Shown here in pieces: positions 52,640 through 61,456 of a stretch of DNA of 64,000 bases. Source of the DNA: Pseudomonadota bacterium (lineage in GTDB: Bacteria > Desulfobacterota > Binatia > Binatales > Binataceae). The position numbers and the translations under genes are program-made. The notes under the pieces are model-generated. The model was given only the letters and a program-made list of their open reading frames with translations. It searched no databases and had not been told where the DNA came from. Each line of letters starts with the position of its first letter. Within the stretch, counting starts at the first letter, position 1. The DNA lies in the NCBI GenBank assembly GCA_021325355.1, contig JAJPHI010000016.1, positions 39,733-103,732 of the forward strand. The letters run 5' to 3'.

Positions 52640-53614
52640 TCAGACAAATTCCGGCATCACCTGGGAAGCGAACAGTTCGAACGCTTCGAGCGAGCCCGAC
52701 AGGATAAAGTAGGTGATGCCCAGCTCCTCGATGCGTGAGCGAAGCTCGCGCTTGACCTCGTCGGGCGTCCCGAACAGCATCGCTGGCGAGTTCCGCACCG
52801 TTGCCGTATCCGGGAAGCCCATCATCTTCGCGGTCACGGCAAGGGCGTCATCGATCACGCTTTTATGCGGCGACAGCGTGAGCGACCCGAAGGTGCTGAT
52901 CTCGATAGCGTCCGGTGGACGGCCGGCGGCCTCCGCCAGGTCGCGCAACTGCGCAATCTTGCTCTTGAGCCGCGCCTTATCGAACCTGACCATGCTCTGG
53001 AGGCTGATACGGTCGCGGGTGATGGGAGCAATCAGGTTGGCGATATCGGCTTCGCGCGCGGTAATCTGCAACAAGCGGCTGCCGCTGCCGCCCACCATGA
53101 TCGGTGGATGGGGCTTCTGGAGCGGGCGCGGGAAATTGAACGCTTTTTCGACCTTGAAAAATGGCCCATGATAGGTGGGCGTTTCGGCCGTCCACATCGT
53201 GCGAATCAGTTTGATACCTTCGGCGAGCTGATCGAGCCGCTGGCGGTTGGTGGGATAGGGATAGTCGTGCGCATGGTATTCATCGCGCATCCAGCCGGCG
53301 CCGATACCGAGGATGAAGCGGCCGCCGCTGATAACGTCGAGGGTCGACGTCATCTTGGCGAGAAGCGCGGGATTACGGAAGGACATGGCGGCCATCGCCG
53401 GCGCGATCTTCACGCGGCGCGTCAGCGCGGCGATCGCGCTCAGGGTGGTGAAGCACTCGAGCTGCGGCGTCTCCGCCGGAGCCATCGGCGCAAAGAAGTG
53501 ATCGTTGAGCGAGACCGAGTAGAAGCCCAGCGCCTCAGCGCGTTCGGCTGCTGCACGTGCTTGAGCGAAATCACTGGTCGGCAGAAAAACGCCGAATTTT
53601 ACTTCACGCGCCAC
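52640..53614 (-). CDS. LLM-class (F420-type) oxidoreductase
   Basis: 324 residues from a GTG at 53612-53614 with GGGGGAT upstream. TIM-barrel LLM pattern: FGVFLPTSDF, FYSVSLNDHFFAP, FILGIGAGWMRDEYHAHD and PPIMVGGSGSRLLQITAREAD. It is more distant from the tandem LLM pair at 29-31 kb. Substrate unknown, hydride transfer with F420 or FMN inferred. It is convergent with the crotonase gene. Confidence 0.86.
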   Translation of the reverse strand: MAREVKFGVFLPTSDFAQARAAAERAEALGFYSVSLNDHFFAPMAPAETPQLECFTTLSAIAALTRRVKIAPAMAAMSFRNPALLAKMTSTLDVISGGRFILGIGAGWMRDEYHAHDYPYPTNRQRLDQLAEGIKLIRTMWTAETPTYHGPFFKVEKAFNFPRPLQKPHPPIMVGGSGSRLLQITAREADIANLIAPITRDRISLQSMVRFDKARLKSKIAQLRDLAEAAGRPPDAIEISTFGSLTLSPHKSVIDDALAVTAKMMGFPDTATVRNSPAMLFGTPDEVKRELRSRIEELGITYFILSGSLEAFELFASQVMPEFV

Positions 53615-53752
53615 GCTTGAATCCCCCTGACCGGTTGGATGGATGCGCCGAAATTAGGAGAAAGCCTGCACGGCTGCAACCGCAACGACCAACGTGATCG
53701 AGTTAAACTTGCGGACAGCCTCGTGCGCCCCTCGGCCGTCGGGGCGTCGGTC

Positions 53753-54517
53753 CTATTCCGGCACTTTGCTCGGCGCAGCACCGGGGCTGGGAGCGGCCGC
53801 ACCCGGCGCGGCATGACCGGGCATCCCGGGCGGCGGCATATGGCCCATCATCATCGGCATGCTCTGCTTGGTGTAACCCTTCGGCGCCTCGAACGTATCG
53901 GGCGGCAGATTTTCCTCGGTAACCTTGGTAACGGTGATTTTGGCCGTCACCGGCGGCCGCTCCGAGGGGCCGGTCGGTGTCAGTGTCGTGTTGAGCTTGA
54001 GCGGGATACCCGGTGGTGTCGCGGCCATCATGGCCATCGGCGTGCCTTTGACCTTCTCGGCCATCGTCTTCTGGAACTGGGTAAAGCCGGCGGCGCCCGG
54101 GGCGGTGGTCGAAACACAGGTCTCGACCTTGATACTGCCGCCGGGGAGGGTCCCGGTGCCGAGGTAATCATCGCACGAATAGCCAGCGATCTTCTCGACG
54201 CTGCCGGTCTTCTTGAAGGTGACCGACGGCACGTTGCTGCTCATCATGCCGTGCGGCGGGAACGGCATCTCGAGGTAGACTTTGCGCGGCTGGATCAGCA
54301 TCAGGCGCGTACCCTTATCAAGGTCGAGGATCGAGGCCTGACGACCGTCGGCAAAAACGTATTTTTGCTTGTTGCCCTGGGTCATGACGGTTATCTGGTT
54401 GGTGGTCGGCGTCCCCATCCCGCGATCAGTGGTCTGCTGTTCCTCGACTACCACACCGGCGTGAGCAATCCCGGCGAAGAGCGCGGTCGCCAGCAGGGTC
54501 AGGACGATACGTCTCAT
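53753..54517 (-). CDS. Secreted DUF4412-like protein
   Basis: 254 residues. Signal peptide MRRIVLTLLATALFAGIAHA. The mature part starts GVVVEEQQTT and includes KQKYVFADGRQASILDLDKGTRLMLIQP, a pattern seen in DUF4412 proteins, and a pair GYSCDD/VETCVS that may form a disulfide. The C-terminal 40 residues are Pro/Met/Gly/Ala-rich. Ideal AAAGGAG ribosome site. It follows the flippase-like gene by 11 bp. Function unknown. Confidence 0.72.
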   Translation of the reverse strand: MRRIVLTLLATALFAGIAHAGVVVEEQQTTDRGMGTPTTNQITVMTQGNKQKYVFADGRQASILDLDKGTRLMLIQPRKVYLEMPFPPHGMMSSNVPSVTFKKTGSVEKIAGYSCDDYLGTGTLPGGSIKVETCVSTTAPGAAGFTQFQKTMAEKVKGTPMAMMAATPPGIPLKLNTTLTPTGPSERPPVTAKITVTKVTEENLPPDTFEAPKGYTKQSMPMMMGHMPPPGMPGHAAPGAAAPSPGAAPSKVPE

Positions 54518-54528
54518 GAAAATCTCCT

Positions 54529-55554
54529 TTATGCGCTCCGCGCATCTTTGCGAAGTTCAATTGCCGGATTCAGTATCGACGGTTCATGGCTGATGACCAA
54601 TCGATGAACGGCTAATCCGCCAAGGCCGAATGTCACCCAGATCAGCTCCTTGACTCGGCGCAGAAAACCGATGGTAAAGCCGATTCCGGCCGGGTAGCCC
54701 AGCGCGGATAAGATCAAAGCTTTGCCGCCTTCCTGGCTGATTAACTTTCCCGGAATCAGAAAGGTTGCACGCTCGATAAGCTGGCCGAGAGCTTCGATCA
54801 GCAGGACGACCATCCAGGTAACCGGCTGATGAAGCAGCCGCATGTAGATGAAGATCTCAAGCGGGCCGAGGCTCCACGCCATTAGATAACAGACGCAGGC
54901 CAGCGCGAAGCGCAAGCGATGACCGGCGTAGAACTCGGTCAAGACGGAATCGGCCTGGTCCGCGGCCTCGCGGATTTCGAGGTTGTTGAAGCGGATGAAA
55001 TCAAACTTCGTCAGCGCCCTCCATAGATGGGAGAAGGGGTGGCGCAACTGCACGAAGAGAAAGCCGCCGGCCAGCATCAACACGATCGCCATACCGCCGA
55101 TGACCGGCCAAAAAAGATGATGAACGCGGCTTTCGTAGGGCAGGGTGGTGGCGATAGCGCCCGTCAGGAAGCCGATCTGGCCGAGCATCTCGGCCAGCGC
55201 CGCGACGATAACCGAGGCGAGTCCCAGCGCCATCGCGAGCTTGCGCCGGATCATCAGCGCCATGACGAACTGCCCGCCGAGTTGACCCGAAGGGGTGACG
55301 TAATCGACCGCTTCGCCGGCTATCCGGGCGATAAACAGCTCGCCGAGACTCAAGTCCGGCGGATAATCGACAATGACCGCGCGCCAGCCGAGCGTGTTGG
55401 CCATTCGCGCCAAGGCCTCGAGCGCGATGGTCGCGCCGATACCCCAGCCAACGCGCCGAAGGTTGTCGCTTACACTGTTGAAACCGATGCGATGCAGCAG
55501 CCACGCATAGAAGGCCAGCGCGAGCAGGACTATCCAGGTCTCGATCCGTCGCAT
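54529..55554 (-). CDS. Flippase-like / lysylphosphatidylglycerol synthase TM-region family protein
   Basis: 341 residues from the ATG at 55552-55554; a TTG just upstream is an alternative. Seven to eight TM helices. The segments TPSGQLGGQF, LIEALGQLIERATFLIPGKLISQEGG and LGYPAGIGFTIGFLRR match the UPF0104/AglD-like membrane family that includes hopanoid-associated HpnL. These are thought to move or modify lipids across the inner membrane. It forms a unit with the downstream DUF4412-like gene. Confidence 0.8.
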   Translation of the reverse strand: MRRIETWIVLLALAFYAWLLHRIGFNSVSDNLRRVGWGIGATIALEALARMANTLGWRAVIVDYPPDLSLGELFIARIAGEAVDYVTPSGQLGGQFVMALMIRRKLAMALGLASVIVAALAEMLGQIGFLTGAIATTLPYESRVHHLFWPVIGGMAIVLMLAGGFLFVQLRHPFSHLWRALTKFDFIRFNNLEIREAADQADSVLTEFYAGHRLRFALACVCYLMAWSLGPLEIFIYMRLLHQPVTWMVVLLIEALGQLIERATFLIPGKLISQEGGKALILSALGYPAGIGFTIGFLRRVKELIWVTFGLGGLAVHRLVISHEPSILNPAIELRKDARSA

Positions 55555-55725
55555 CAAAAAAGTACCGGGCAGCAGCCCGGCGAATAGCGCATTGTTTCAG
55601 CGGAAGGGGGCGGGCGCAAGGTGAGTGGCCGCGGGGCCGGCGCGACCAGGCTCAACCCCTTGCCACAATCGATGCCGGGGCGGACCCGAAATGCCCGGTC
55701 GTCGGCAGGCGCGCGCCGCCTTGCC

Positions 55726-56142
55726 TCATCCGTGATGCTCGTCGGCGAAGGGCTGGGCGTATTCGACCAGGACGCCGCGGGTGGCTTTCGGATGAAGGAA
55801 GCAGATCATGCCGGCGAGGCCCGGGCGCGGCTTCTGGTCGATAAGCTGGATACCCTTCTGGCGGGCGGCGTCAAGTTCACGCTCGACATCATCGGTTTCG
55901 AAGCACAGGTGATGGAGACCGCCGCCGCGCCGTGCGAGAAACTTGCCGACGCCATTTTCCGGATTCAAAGGCTCGAGCAGCTCGATTTCAGTTTCGCCGG
56001 CCTGCAGTAAGGCGGCCTTGACGCCCTGGTCCTGGACCACGGCTGATTTGGTCAGAGGCAAGCCGAGGGCGTCGCACCAGAACGCCTTTGCCGCTTCAAG
56101 GTTGGGTACCACGACCCCGATGTGATGGATTTTCCTGAGCAC
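55726..56142 (-). CDS. mce: Methylmalonyl-CoA epimerase
   Basis: 138 residues. Interconverts (R)- and (S)-methylmalonyl-CoA in propionate metabolism. The VOC fold has metal ligands in IHHIGVVV (His), GGGLHHLCFETDD (His) and GVLVEYAQP (Glu), and the family-typical LLEPLNPENGVGKFL. It starts three bases after the TPR gene stop, so it is cotranscribed with it. Mutase subunits are not in the window. Confidence 0.9.
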   Translation of the reverse strand: MLRKIHHIGVVVPNLEAAKAFWCDALGLPLTKSAVVQDQGVKAALLQAGETEIELLEPLNPENGVGKFLARRGGGLHHLCFETDDVERELDAARQKGIQLIDQKPRPGLAGMICFLHPKATRGVLVEYAQPFADEHHG

Positions 56143-56145
56143 GTT

Positions 56146-58575
56146 CTAGCTCTCCGTATGGTTACTGCAGAGCCGATGTTCCAGCTCGCTCCAGCGAATC
56201 TTCATTTCGGGTGAACCGAGGTTGGGATGCTCGTCGCGCGTCGCTTCGAGCTTGTTGCAGGCGTCGGCGTTATTGCCCTCCATCGCGAAGATTTCGGCCA
56301 TCCGATATTTGGCCTCGAAAAACAGTGGATCAGATTCCGCCGCGACGGACTCGACGCGCGTCCATAGGTCGAGCGCGTCCTTATAATCCTTACGCTTCTG
56401 CGCGAGCGTCGCGAGCCCCGCGTTCCCGTCCGGCGAGCCCGGATCCGCCTTAACCACCTGTTCGAAAATCGCCTCAGCCTGAGCGGGTTCGTTGGCGGCC
56501 AGGTAGGCCTCGCCAAGAATTGACAGCGTGCCGGTCAGGTCCTTTGCCCGCAGCTTACCCTGGTTGACCTGATTTTCGAAGTAGTCATAGGTTTCCGCGG
56601 TCAGCCGCGCATCCTCGACCGCTCCGGGCTTATCACCCTGCGCTTCGCGTGCCTGCGCCGCCTTCCAGAAATCGAGACCGATTTCCTTGACATAATCGAT
56701 ATCCAGCGGAACCGCGCTGCCGCCGACCAGGGAGTGAATCTCGCGCGCGGCTGCGGTGAAGTTGTCAGTCTTTTCGAGTGCGGTAACGCGCCACTCGAAG
56801 GTCTGCTTGAAGTGTTCCTTCATTCCGGGGTACTGGCTCTCGAAATTGGCGAGGTCCGAGGCGATCAGGCGATAGTCGGGTTGCGGCTCGCCCTCCATCA
56901 GGAGCGCGAGCATGTAGATCGCGCGACCGCGGCTATCGTGCATGACCGTGCGCTGCGCACCGCTCGCCTCACGCTCGGCGGTGGGCTCGAGATTTATCGC
57001 CGCCTGTAAATCCTTGAGTGCGGCCGCGCGGATCGCCGCCTGCTTGGGGTTCGCCGGGGCCATCGAGTTCGCGCCGAGCGGAGTCTCAAGCGCCGCGTTT
57101 CCGCCGAGCGCCTGTGAATAGGCGTCGGCGGCATTGAAATAGGCGGTAAATTCGTAATCGGCGTTGCCCGTTACCTGCTCATACTCGCGCGCCGCACCGA
57201 CGTAGTCCTTTCGCTTCTGGAGCCGCTCAGCCAGGCGGAAGCGCGGATCGTAGGCATATTGGCCGCGCGGGTATCTCTGGAGGTATTCATTCGCCGCCGT
57301 TACCCAGGCCTGCTCGAGTCTGGCGTCGCGCATCCCGCCGCGCTCCCATTGCAGGCGCGGAATCTTGTACTTCATGTACGAGGCCCATTGCGCGTCGGGA
57401 TTCGCGGGTTGCTGCGCGAGCTGGTCGACGATCTTCTCGACCATGTCAGTATGGCCCTGGGCATAGTAGATCTCGGCGGCGTACTTGTAGCCCTGGATAT
57501 ACCTGCCGCTTTGCGCCGCCTGCCAGTAATATTTTGCGGCTTCCAGGTTCTGATGCTTGTAGTAGAGGACGTTGGCCAGGAACCAGCTCTCGAAAGGATC
57601 GCGCGAGGCGCCGAACTCGGCAATCGGATCGTCGCAATATTGAGCGGCGGAGGCGATGGCGATAGCCCAGCCGTCGTGGTCATCTTCGCGATCGCGAATA
57701 AAATCGACGATCTGTTTGTGGGCCGCCGCGCGTTTGGCCGGATCGGTGGTCGCGGCCTCGCCGCGAAACATGTCGCGCAGGCGCAGCATCTCGATGCCGT
57801 TGCGTTGGGCGCGCGTCATCGGTCCGCTCATCGACAGTTGCGAGCTGAGACTCTGTGCCTCGCCGCTGCGGCCCATCGCCGCATAGGTGGTCGCCAGGCC
57901 CTGTTCGGCGGCCTGATACTGCCGCGATTCGCCCTCAGCGATGATCTTCCTGAAATCGGCGATAGCCTTCTGATATTCCGTCCGATCGTACTTGCCAAGC
58001 TCACGTTCGGCGTAGGCGCGGCCGAGCAGATTTTCCCGAATCAGCTCCGGCGAGAGGATAAGGAGCGAGCTGTCGGTGAAGCCGTCGATCGCTTCGTTCA
58101 GCAGGCGTTTCGCGGTTGCCGGGTCGTTGCCGTGGATTGCCGCACCTTCAAAGCGCAGCCAGGACAGCGGATAAAGCGCGCGCAGCGCCAGTTGCTCCGG
58201 TTCGCTGTAGTCGCAACTGCCCCCTTCGTCGATCGCCTGTACGCAGTCGTCCTTCTTTTTCTCGTACGTGTTGTACATCCGGCTGAGCATCGATTCGAGC
58301 CGATCGTACGTCGCGACCAGATCTTCGCGATCGTTGCGCTCGCCTTCGACAATCTGCGCGAACTCGGCCTCGGCCTGATCGAGCTGGTCGATGACCGCGC
58401 CCGCCTCCGCCGAATTACTGAGCGCGGCGCTGACCTGCGGCTGAAGCTCATCGAGCCTGCGGTTCAGGGAGTTCAAAGTTTGAGCGCTCGCCGCGGTGGC
58501 GAGTCCCAGGGTCAAAGTGCTAACCGCGACGACCCGATAAAACGCAATCCGGCCGCCGCCTCTTGCCTGTCTCAT
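56146..58575 (-). CDS. Large exported TPR-repeat protein
   Basis: 809 residues from the ATG at 58573-58575. A signal peptide (hydrophobic VVAVSTLTLGLATAASA) precedes a coiled-coil-like region (about 30-110). Most of the rest is helical TPR-like arrays, for example YAAMGRSGEAQSLSSQL, KYYWQAAQSGRY, RLAERLQKRKDYVGAAREYEQV and LAANEPAQAEAIFEQVVKADPGSPDGNAGL. Probably a periplasmic scaffold. No enzymatic motif. It is followed directly by mce, an unexpected partner for a scaffold protein. Confidence 0.78.
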   Translation of the reverse strand: MRQARGGGRIAFYRVVAVSTLTLGLATAASAQTLNSLNRRLDELQPQVSAALSNSAEAGAVIDQLDQAEAEFAQIVEGERNDREDLVATYDRLESMLSRMYNTYEKKKDDCVQAIDEGGSCDYSEPEQLALRALYPLSWLRFEGAAIHGNDPATAKRLLNEAIDGFTDSSLLILSPELIRENLLGRAYAERELGKYDRTEYQKAIADFRKIIAEGESRQYQAAEQGLATTYAAMGRSGEAQSLSSQLSMSGPMTRAQRNGIEMLRLRDMFRGEAATTDPAKRAAAHKQIVDFIRDREDDHDGWAIAIASAAQYCDDPIAEFGASRDPFESWFLANVLYYKHQNLEAAKYYWQAAQSGRYIQGYKYAAEIYYAQGHTDMVEKIVDQLAQQPANPDAQWASYMKYKIPRLQWERGGMRDARLEQAWVTAANEYLQRYPRGQYAYDPRFRLAERLQKRKDYVGAAREYEQVTGNADYEFTAYFNAADAYSQALGGNAALETPLGANSMAPANPKQAAIRAAALKDLQAAINLEPTAEREASGAQRTVMHDSRGRAIYMLALLMEGEPQPDYRLIASDLANFESQYPGMKEHFKQTFEWRVTALEKTDNFTAAAREIHSLVGGSAVPLDIDYVKEIGLDFWKAAQAREAQGDKPGAVEDARLTAETYDYFENQVNQGKLRAKDLTGTLSILGEAYLAANEPAQAEAIFEQVVKADPGSPDGNAGLATLAQKRKDYKDALDLWTRVESVAAESDPLFFEAKYRMAEIFAMEGNNADACNKLEATRDEHPNLGSPEMKIRWSELEHRLCSNHTES

Positions 58576-58800
58576 CAAACGCTTCTGTACCCCGATCTCA
58601 GGACCTGTTCGCCGCGTTCAGTCCCCCATGCGGACATGACGATAAGGACGAAGTAAAGACTAGCTTGCTTCAAGCCGTCAAGCGTATTTCTCGTTGGCGC
58701 CGACCGCCGCTCGCAAGCCTCAGGTCCCGTAAACCGGCTGAGTCGCGCAACGACGGATTAAGACGATCGCGCGAAGCGGTTTGATGATTCTCGGCCACGC

Positions 58801-58816
58801 GGCCGGCCCGCCGGCC
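58801..58816. terminator. GC hairpin downstream of HAD gene
   Basis: GGCCGG and CCGGCC are separated by CCCG, about 50 bases after the HAD gene stop on the minus strand. It lies in the 290-bp region between the TPR and HAD genes, which otherwise shows no gene. No T-run; weak assignment. Confidence 0.3.
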
Positions 58817-58865
58817 CTCGCGAAGCGGCGCGGACCGCGATTTCCGTCTAGCCGACAACCGGACA

Positions 58866-59585
58866 TCATGTGCGGAATCGACGCACCAGATCGGGAATTT
58901 CGTCGAGCGACGTAATCGCGAGGTCATGAGGGTCCGACGCGCGGCGGGCGGCGGCGCCAGGATCGATGAGTACGCAGGCGATATTGGCGGCCCGAGCCCC
59001 CGCGCCGTCGTGATGCGGGGAGTCGCCGACATGCAGAGCCTCGAGCGGCGTCGCGCCATGCTTCGCCAGAGCCACGTGAAAGACCTCCGGCGCGGGCTTT
59101 GCGTAGCCGGCCTCGGAAGAAATCGTGATGCTGTCGAAATAAGGGCGCAGTCCGAGCCCGTCGAGAATCCGATACAGACGATAATCGAAGTTGGAAATAA
59201 TACCGAGGCGCAAACCGTCACCGCGCAGTCGTTGAAGCATCGGGATCGCGCCGGGATCGACCCGCCAGTTGTCCGGCTCCCCGAAGAAGGCAAAGAGCTC
59301 ATCGAAGTAGCCTTGAAAGTCGCTGAAGATGGCGGTGTCGAGGAAGGTCTGGGCGACGACTTCCCGCCACCATCGATGTTCCAGCGCGCGCAACTCAGCG
59401 GCTTCACGACCGGGGCCGAACGCCAGCGGCGGCGCCTGATGGAACGCGCGTCGGAAACCCTCGTTGACCGCCTCGGCATTCCGCTCAACGCCGTACCTAC
59501 CCGCGATTCGTGCATAGCTCTCCGCGATCGGCACACGCGCGTCGAAGAGCGTCCCGGCGGCGTCGAAGAATACCACCTTGATCAT
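58866..59585 (-). CDS. HAD-superfamily hydrolase (HDHD3-like) lacking the acid/base Asp
   Basis: 239 residues. HAD motif I reads FFDAAGTLF, so the nucleophile Asp8 is present but the second Asp (D+2) is Ala. Motif II GIISNFD, motif III Lys in AKPAPEVF, motif IV GDSPHHDGAGARAAN. The large helical cap is of type C1 with WWREVVAQTF, as in HDHD3-like proteins, in which DxAGT occurs. Without the D+2 acid, phosphatase activity may be low or the substrate different. It follows the double-VOC gene by 5 bp. Confidence 0.84.
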   Translation of the reverse strand: MIKVVFFDAAGTLFDARVPIAESYARIAGRYGVERNAEAVNEGFRRAFHQAPPLAFGPGREAAELRALEHRWWREVVAQTFLDTAIFSDFQGYFDELFAFFGEPDNWRVDPGAIPMLQRLRGDGLRLGIISNFDYRLYRILDGLGLRPYFDSITISSEAGYAKPAPEVFHVALAKHGATPLEALHVGDSPHHDGAGARAANIACVLIDPGAAARRASDPHDLAITSLDEIPDLVRRFRT

Positions 59586-59590
59586 CGTCG

Positions 59591-60484
59591 TTACTCGCTG
59601 CCTTCGCGCGGACCGCTGAGGCCGTCCCAGACCTGAATCAGGGTGCCGAAGGCCGAGCGGGGCGAGATAAAGAACTGCCGCTCACCGCGATAGTTGGTGT
59701 CCTTGCCCACCACTCGCACGCCGTCGCGGTTGAGCCGCGCGACGATCGCGTCAAAGTCTTTCAGGTCGACGGTAAAGTGATGCAGCCCCTCGCCGCGCCG
59801 CTCGATGAAGTTCGCGACGAAGTCGTCCGGGGTGCCGGGACCGGGGCTCTGAAGAAACTCGAAGGTCATGCCGGCGACCTCGGCATGCGCGAGCAGGAAG
59901 TTGCCCTGGGTGGCGCTGATTACGGGCTCGTGCGTGATCGTCGCTCCCAGATGCTCGGCGAAGAACGACATCGCCTGACGGAGGTCGCGCACCGCCAGCG
60001 CGATATGATCAAACCGAGCGAGGCCGTCCGGCTCCGGGCGCGGGATCGGTTGGTCGTAATCGACCGGTTGCCAGAACTGGATCAGCACGCCAAACGCCGA
60101 TCGCGGCGAGATAAACGCCGTGCGTGTGCCGTCGGCGAGATCATGGTGGTCGACGATACGGACGCCACGCGCGGCGAGGGTTTCGACCACCGGGTCGAGG
60201 CGGTCGACTTCAAATGAGATATGATGAAAGCCTTCGCCGCGCTTGCGGATAAACTCGGTGATAAAGTCCTGGCGGCCCGGCAACTCCTCGATAAACTCAA
60301 CCGCAGTGCCTCCCAGATAGAAGTCCTGCCAGAGGAAACCGCCGCGCGCCTGCTCGCTTATCTGCTTCGGGCTGCGCGGGTGGACCGGGAAATAACGTCG
60401 GAACCACTCGACACCGCGGTCAATCGAACGCGCCGCAATCGAGATGTGATCGAATCGCATCCGGACACTGGCAGGCAATCCCAT
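59591..60484 (-). CDS. Double VOC-domain protein
   Basis: 297 residues with two glyoxalase-fold domains, about 8-140 (MRFDHISIAARSIDRGVEWF ... SPRSAFGVLIQFWQP) and 152-290 (ARFDHIALAVRDL ... SPRSAFGTLIQVWDG). Each has His and His, but the final metal-binding Glu of typical VOC enzymes is replaced by Gln in LIQFW/LIQVW. The architecture resembles methylmalonyl-CoA epimerase- or HPPD-type fusions. Reaction unknown. An alternative start is the internal ATG at 60460. Confidence 0.78.
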   Translation of the reverse strand: MGLPASVRMRFDHISIAARSIDRGVEWFRRYFPVHPRSPKQISEQARGGFLWQDFYLGGTAVEFIEELPGRQDFITEFIRKRGEGFHHISFEVDRLDPVVETLAARGVRIVDHHDLADGTRTAFISPRSAFGVLIQFWQPVDYDQPIPRPEPDGLARFDHIALAVRDLRQAMSFFAEHLGATITHEPVISATQGNFLLAHAEVAGMTFEFLQSPGPGTPDDFVANFIERRGEGLHHFTVDLKDFDAIVARLNRDGVRVVGKDTNYRGERQFFISPRSAFGTLIQVWDGLSGPREGSE

Positions 60485-60568
60485 GCGAAGCCCTTTCTCC
60501 TCTTTGCTTTTGTAGTCACTGGCCCTTTGTGCTCACGGTCGCTTTATGGTCACGCGCCGGCGGTGTGC

Positions 60569-61372
60569 TCAGTTGCTCGCGATCAGCATCCCGAGGTCGA
60601 TTGGAATCGCGATTTCGCCGTCGCGAGCGATAGCTTGCGCGAAGAAGGTGAACAACGCTGACCAGCGCTCCGGTGGCGCATCGACCATGGGTTTCATCGA
60701 TTGATAGTAGTCGAGCAGGGGCTGCGCTTCGGTGACGCGAAGCTGAGTTTCGTAGCGCCGACATTCGACGCGGGTGAACACTTCGCGAAGCTGATCATAA
60801 CCGGTCTCCAGTCCGAACGAATCGGCGGCCGAGGTGCGCCCGCTGACGCCGAGAATCTGCCACGCAGCATCGTTCAGTTCGCGCATCGAGCCGCGCCCCT
60901 GGGTGGTGGCATAAAGCCTGCCGTCCACCGTGAGGATCCGACGGATATCGCGCAGCGCGTTGGCGCGGTCGCTGACGTGGTAAAGCATCATGTTGGCGAC
61001 CACGGTGTCGAAGCTGCCGTCGCGGAAGGGCTGATGCGCGGCGTCGAGACGGCATAATCTGACGCGGGCGGTCAGCGGTCCGAGATTCCGCACGCAGTCG
61101 TCAAGCATCCCGGACGAAAAATCCGACAGCACCACGAAAGCCTCCTGCGGCACGAGCGCGAGGTTGCGCTTCCACAGCGCTCCGGGACCGCATCCGAGTT
61201 CGAGGATGCGCGGCGGGTGCGTGAGCTCGATCTGCTCAAACACCCAGCGATACCAGCCGTAACGATTGGTGCCGAAGCGTCGATGGAGCGTCAGCCGCTG
61301 CAGAAAGTTGGCGGCGTTCCTGTATTGCTCTTTCAGCGTGGTCGAAGGGCTCATCGGTCGCGCTCCGCTCAT
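60569..61372 (-). CDS. Class I SAM-dependent methyltransferase
   Basis: 267 residues. SAM-binding motif I ILELGCGPGALWKRNL, then LSDFSSGMLDDCVRNLG, RLDAAHQPFRDGSFDTVVANMMLYH, and a post-motif RDIRRILTVDGRLYATT, a UbiE/Methyltransf_11-type core. The substrate is unknown. It is divergent from the deoxyhypusine-synthase-like gene 84 bp away. An in-frame ATG at 61354 is a second possible start. Confidence 0.85.
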   Translation of the reverse strand: MSGARPMSPSTTLKEQYRNAANFLQRLTLHRRFGTNRYGWYRWVFEQIELTHPPRILELGCGPGALWKRNLALVPQEAFVVLSDFSSGMLDDCVRNLGPLTARVRLCRLDAAHQPFRDGSFDTVVANMMLYHVSDRANALRDIRRILTVDGRLYATTQGRGSMRELNDAAWQILGVSGRTSAADSFGLETGYDQLREVFTRVECRRYETQLRVTEAQPLLDYYQSMKPMVDAPPERWSALFTFFAQAIARDGEIAIPIDLGMLIASN

Positions 61373-61456
61373 TATGATCGGGGATGACAGAGACTCGATA
61401 GCATGAGGGGCGTATCGCCGCTACGATGCTGGCGACGCAAACTACAGGAATCGGCG

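Noticed and set aside
57259..58656. A 465-codon open frame on the plus strand
   Set aside because: Fully antisense to the TPR protein, which has a signal peptide and repeat pattern; no domain in the antisense product.
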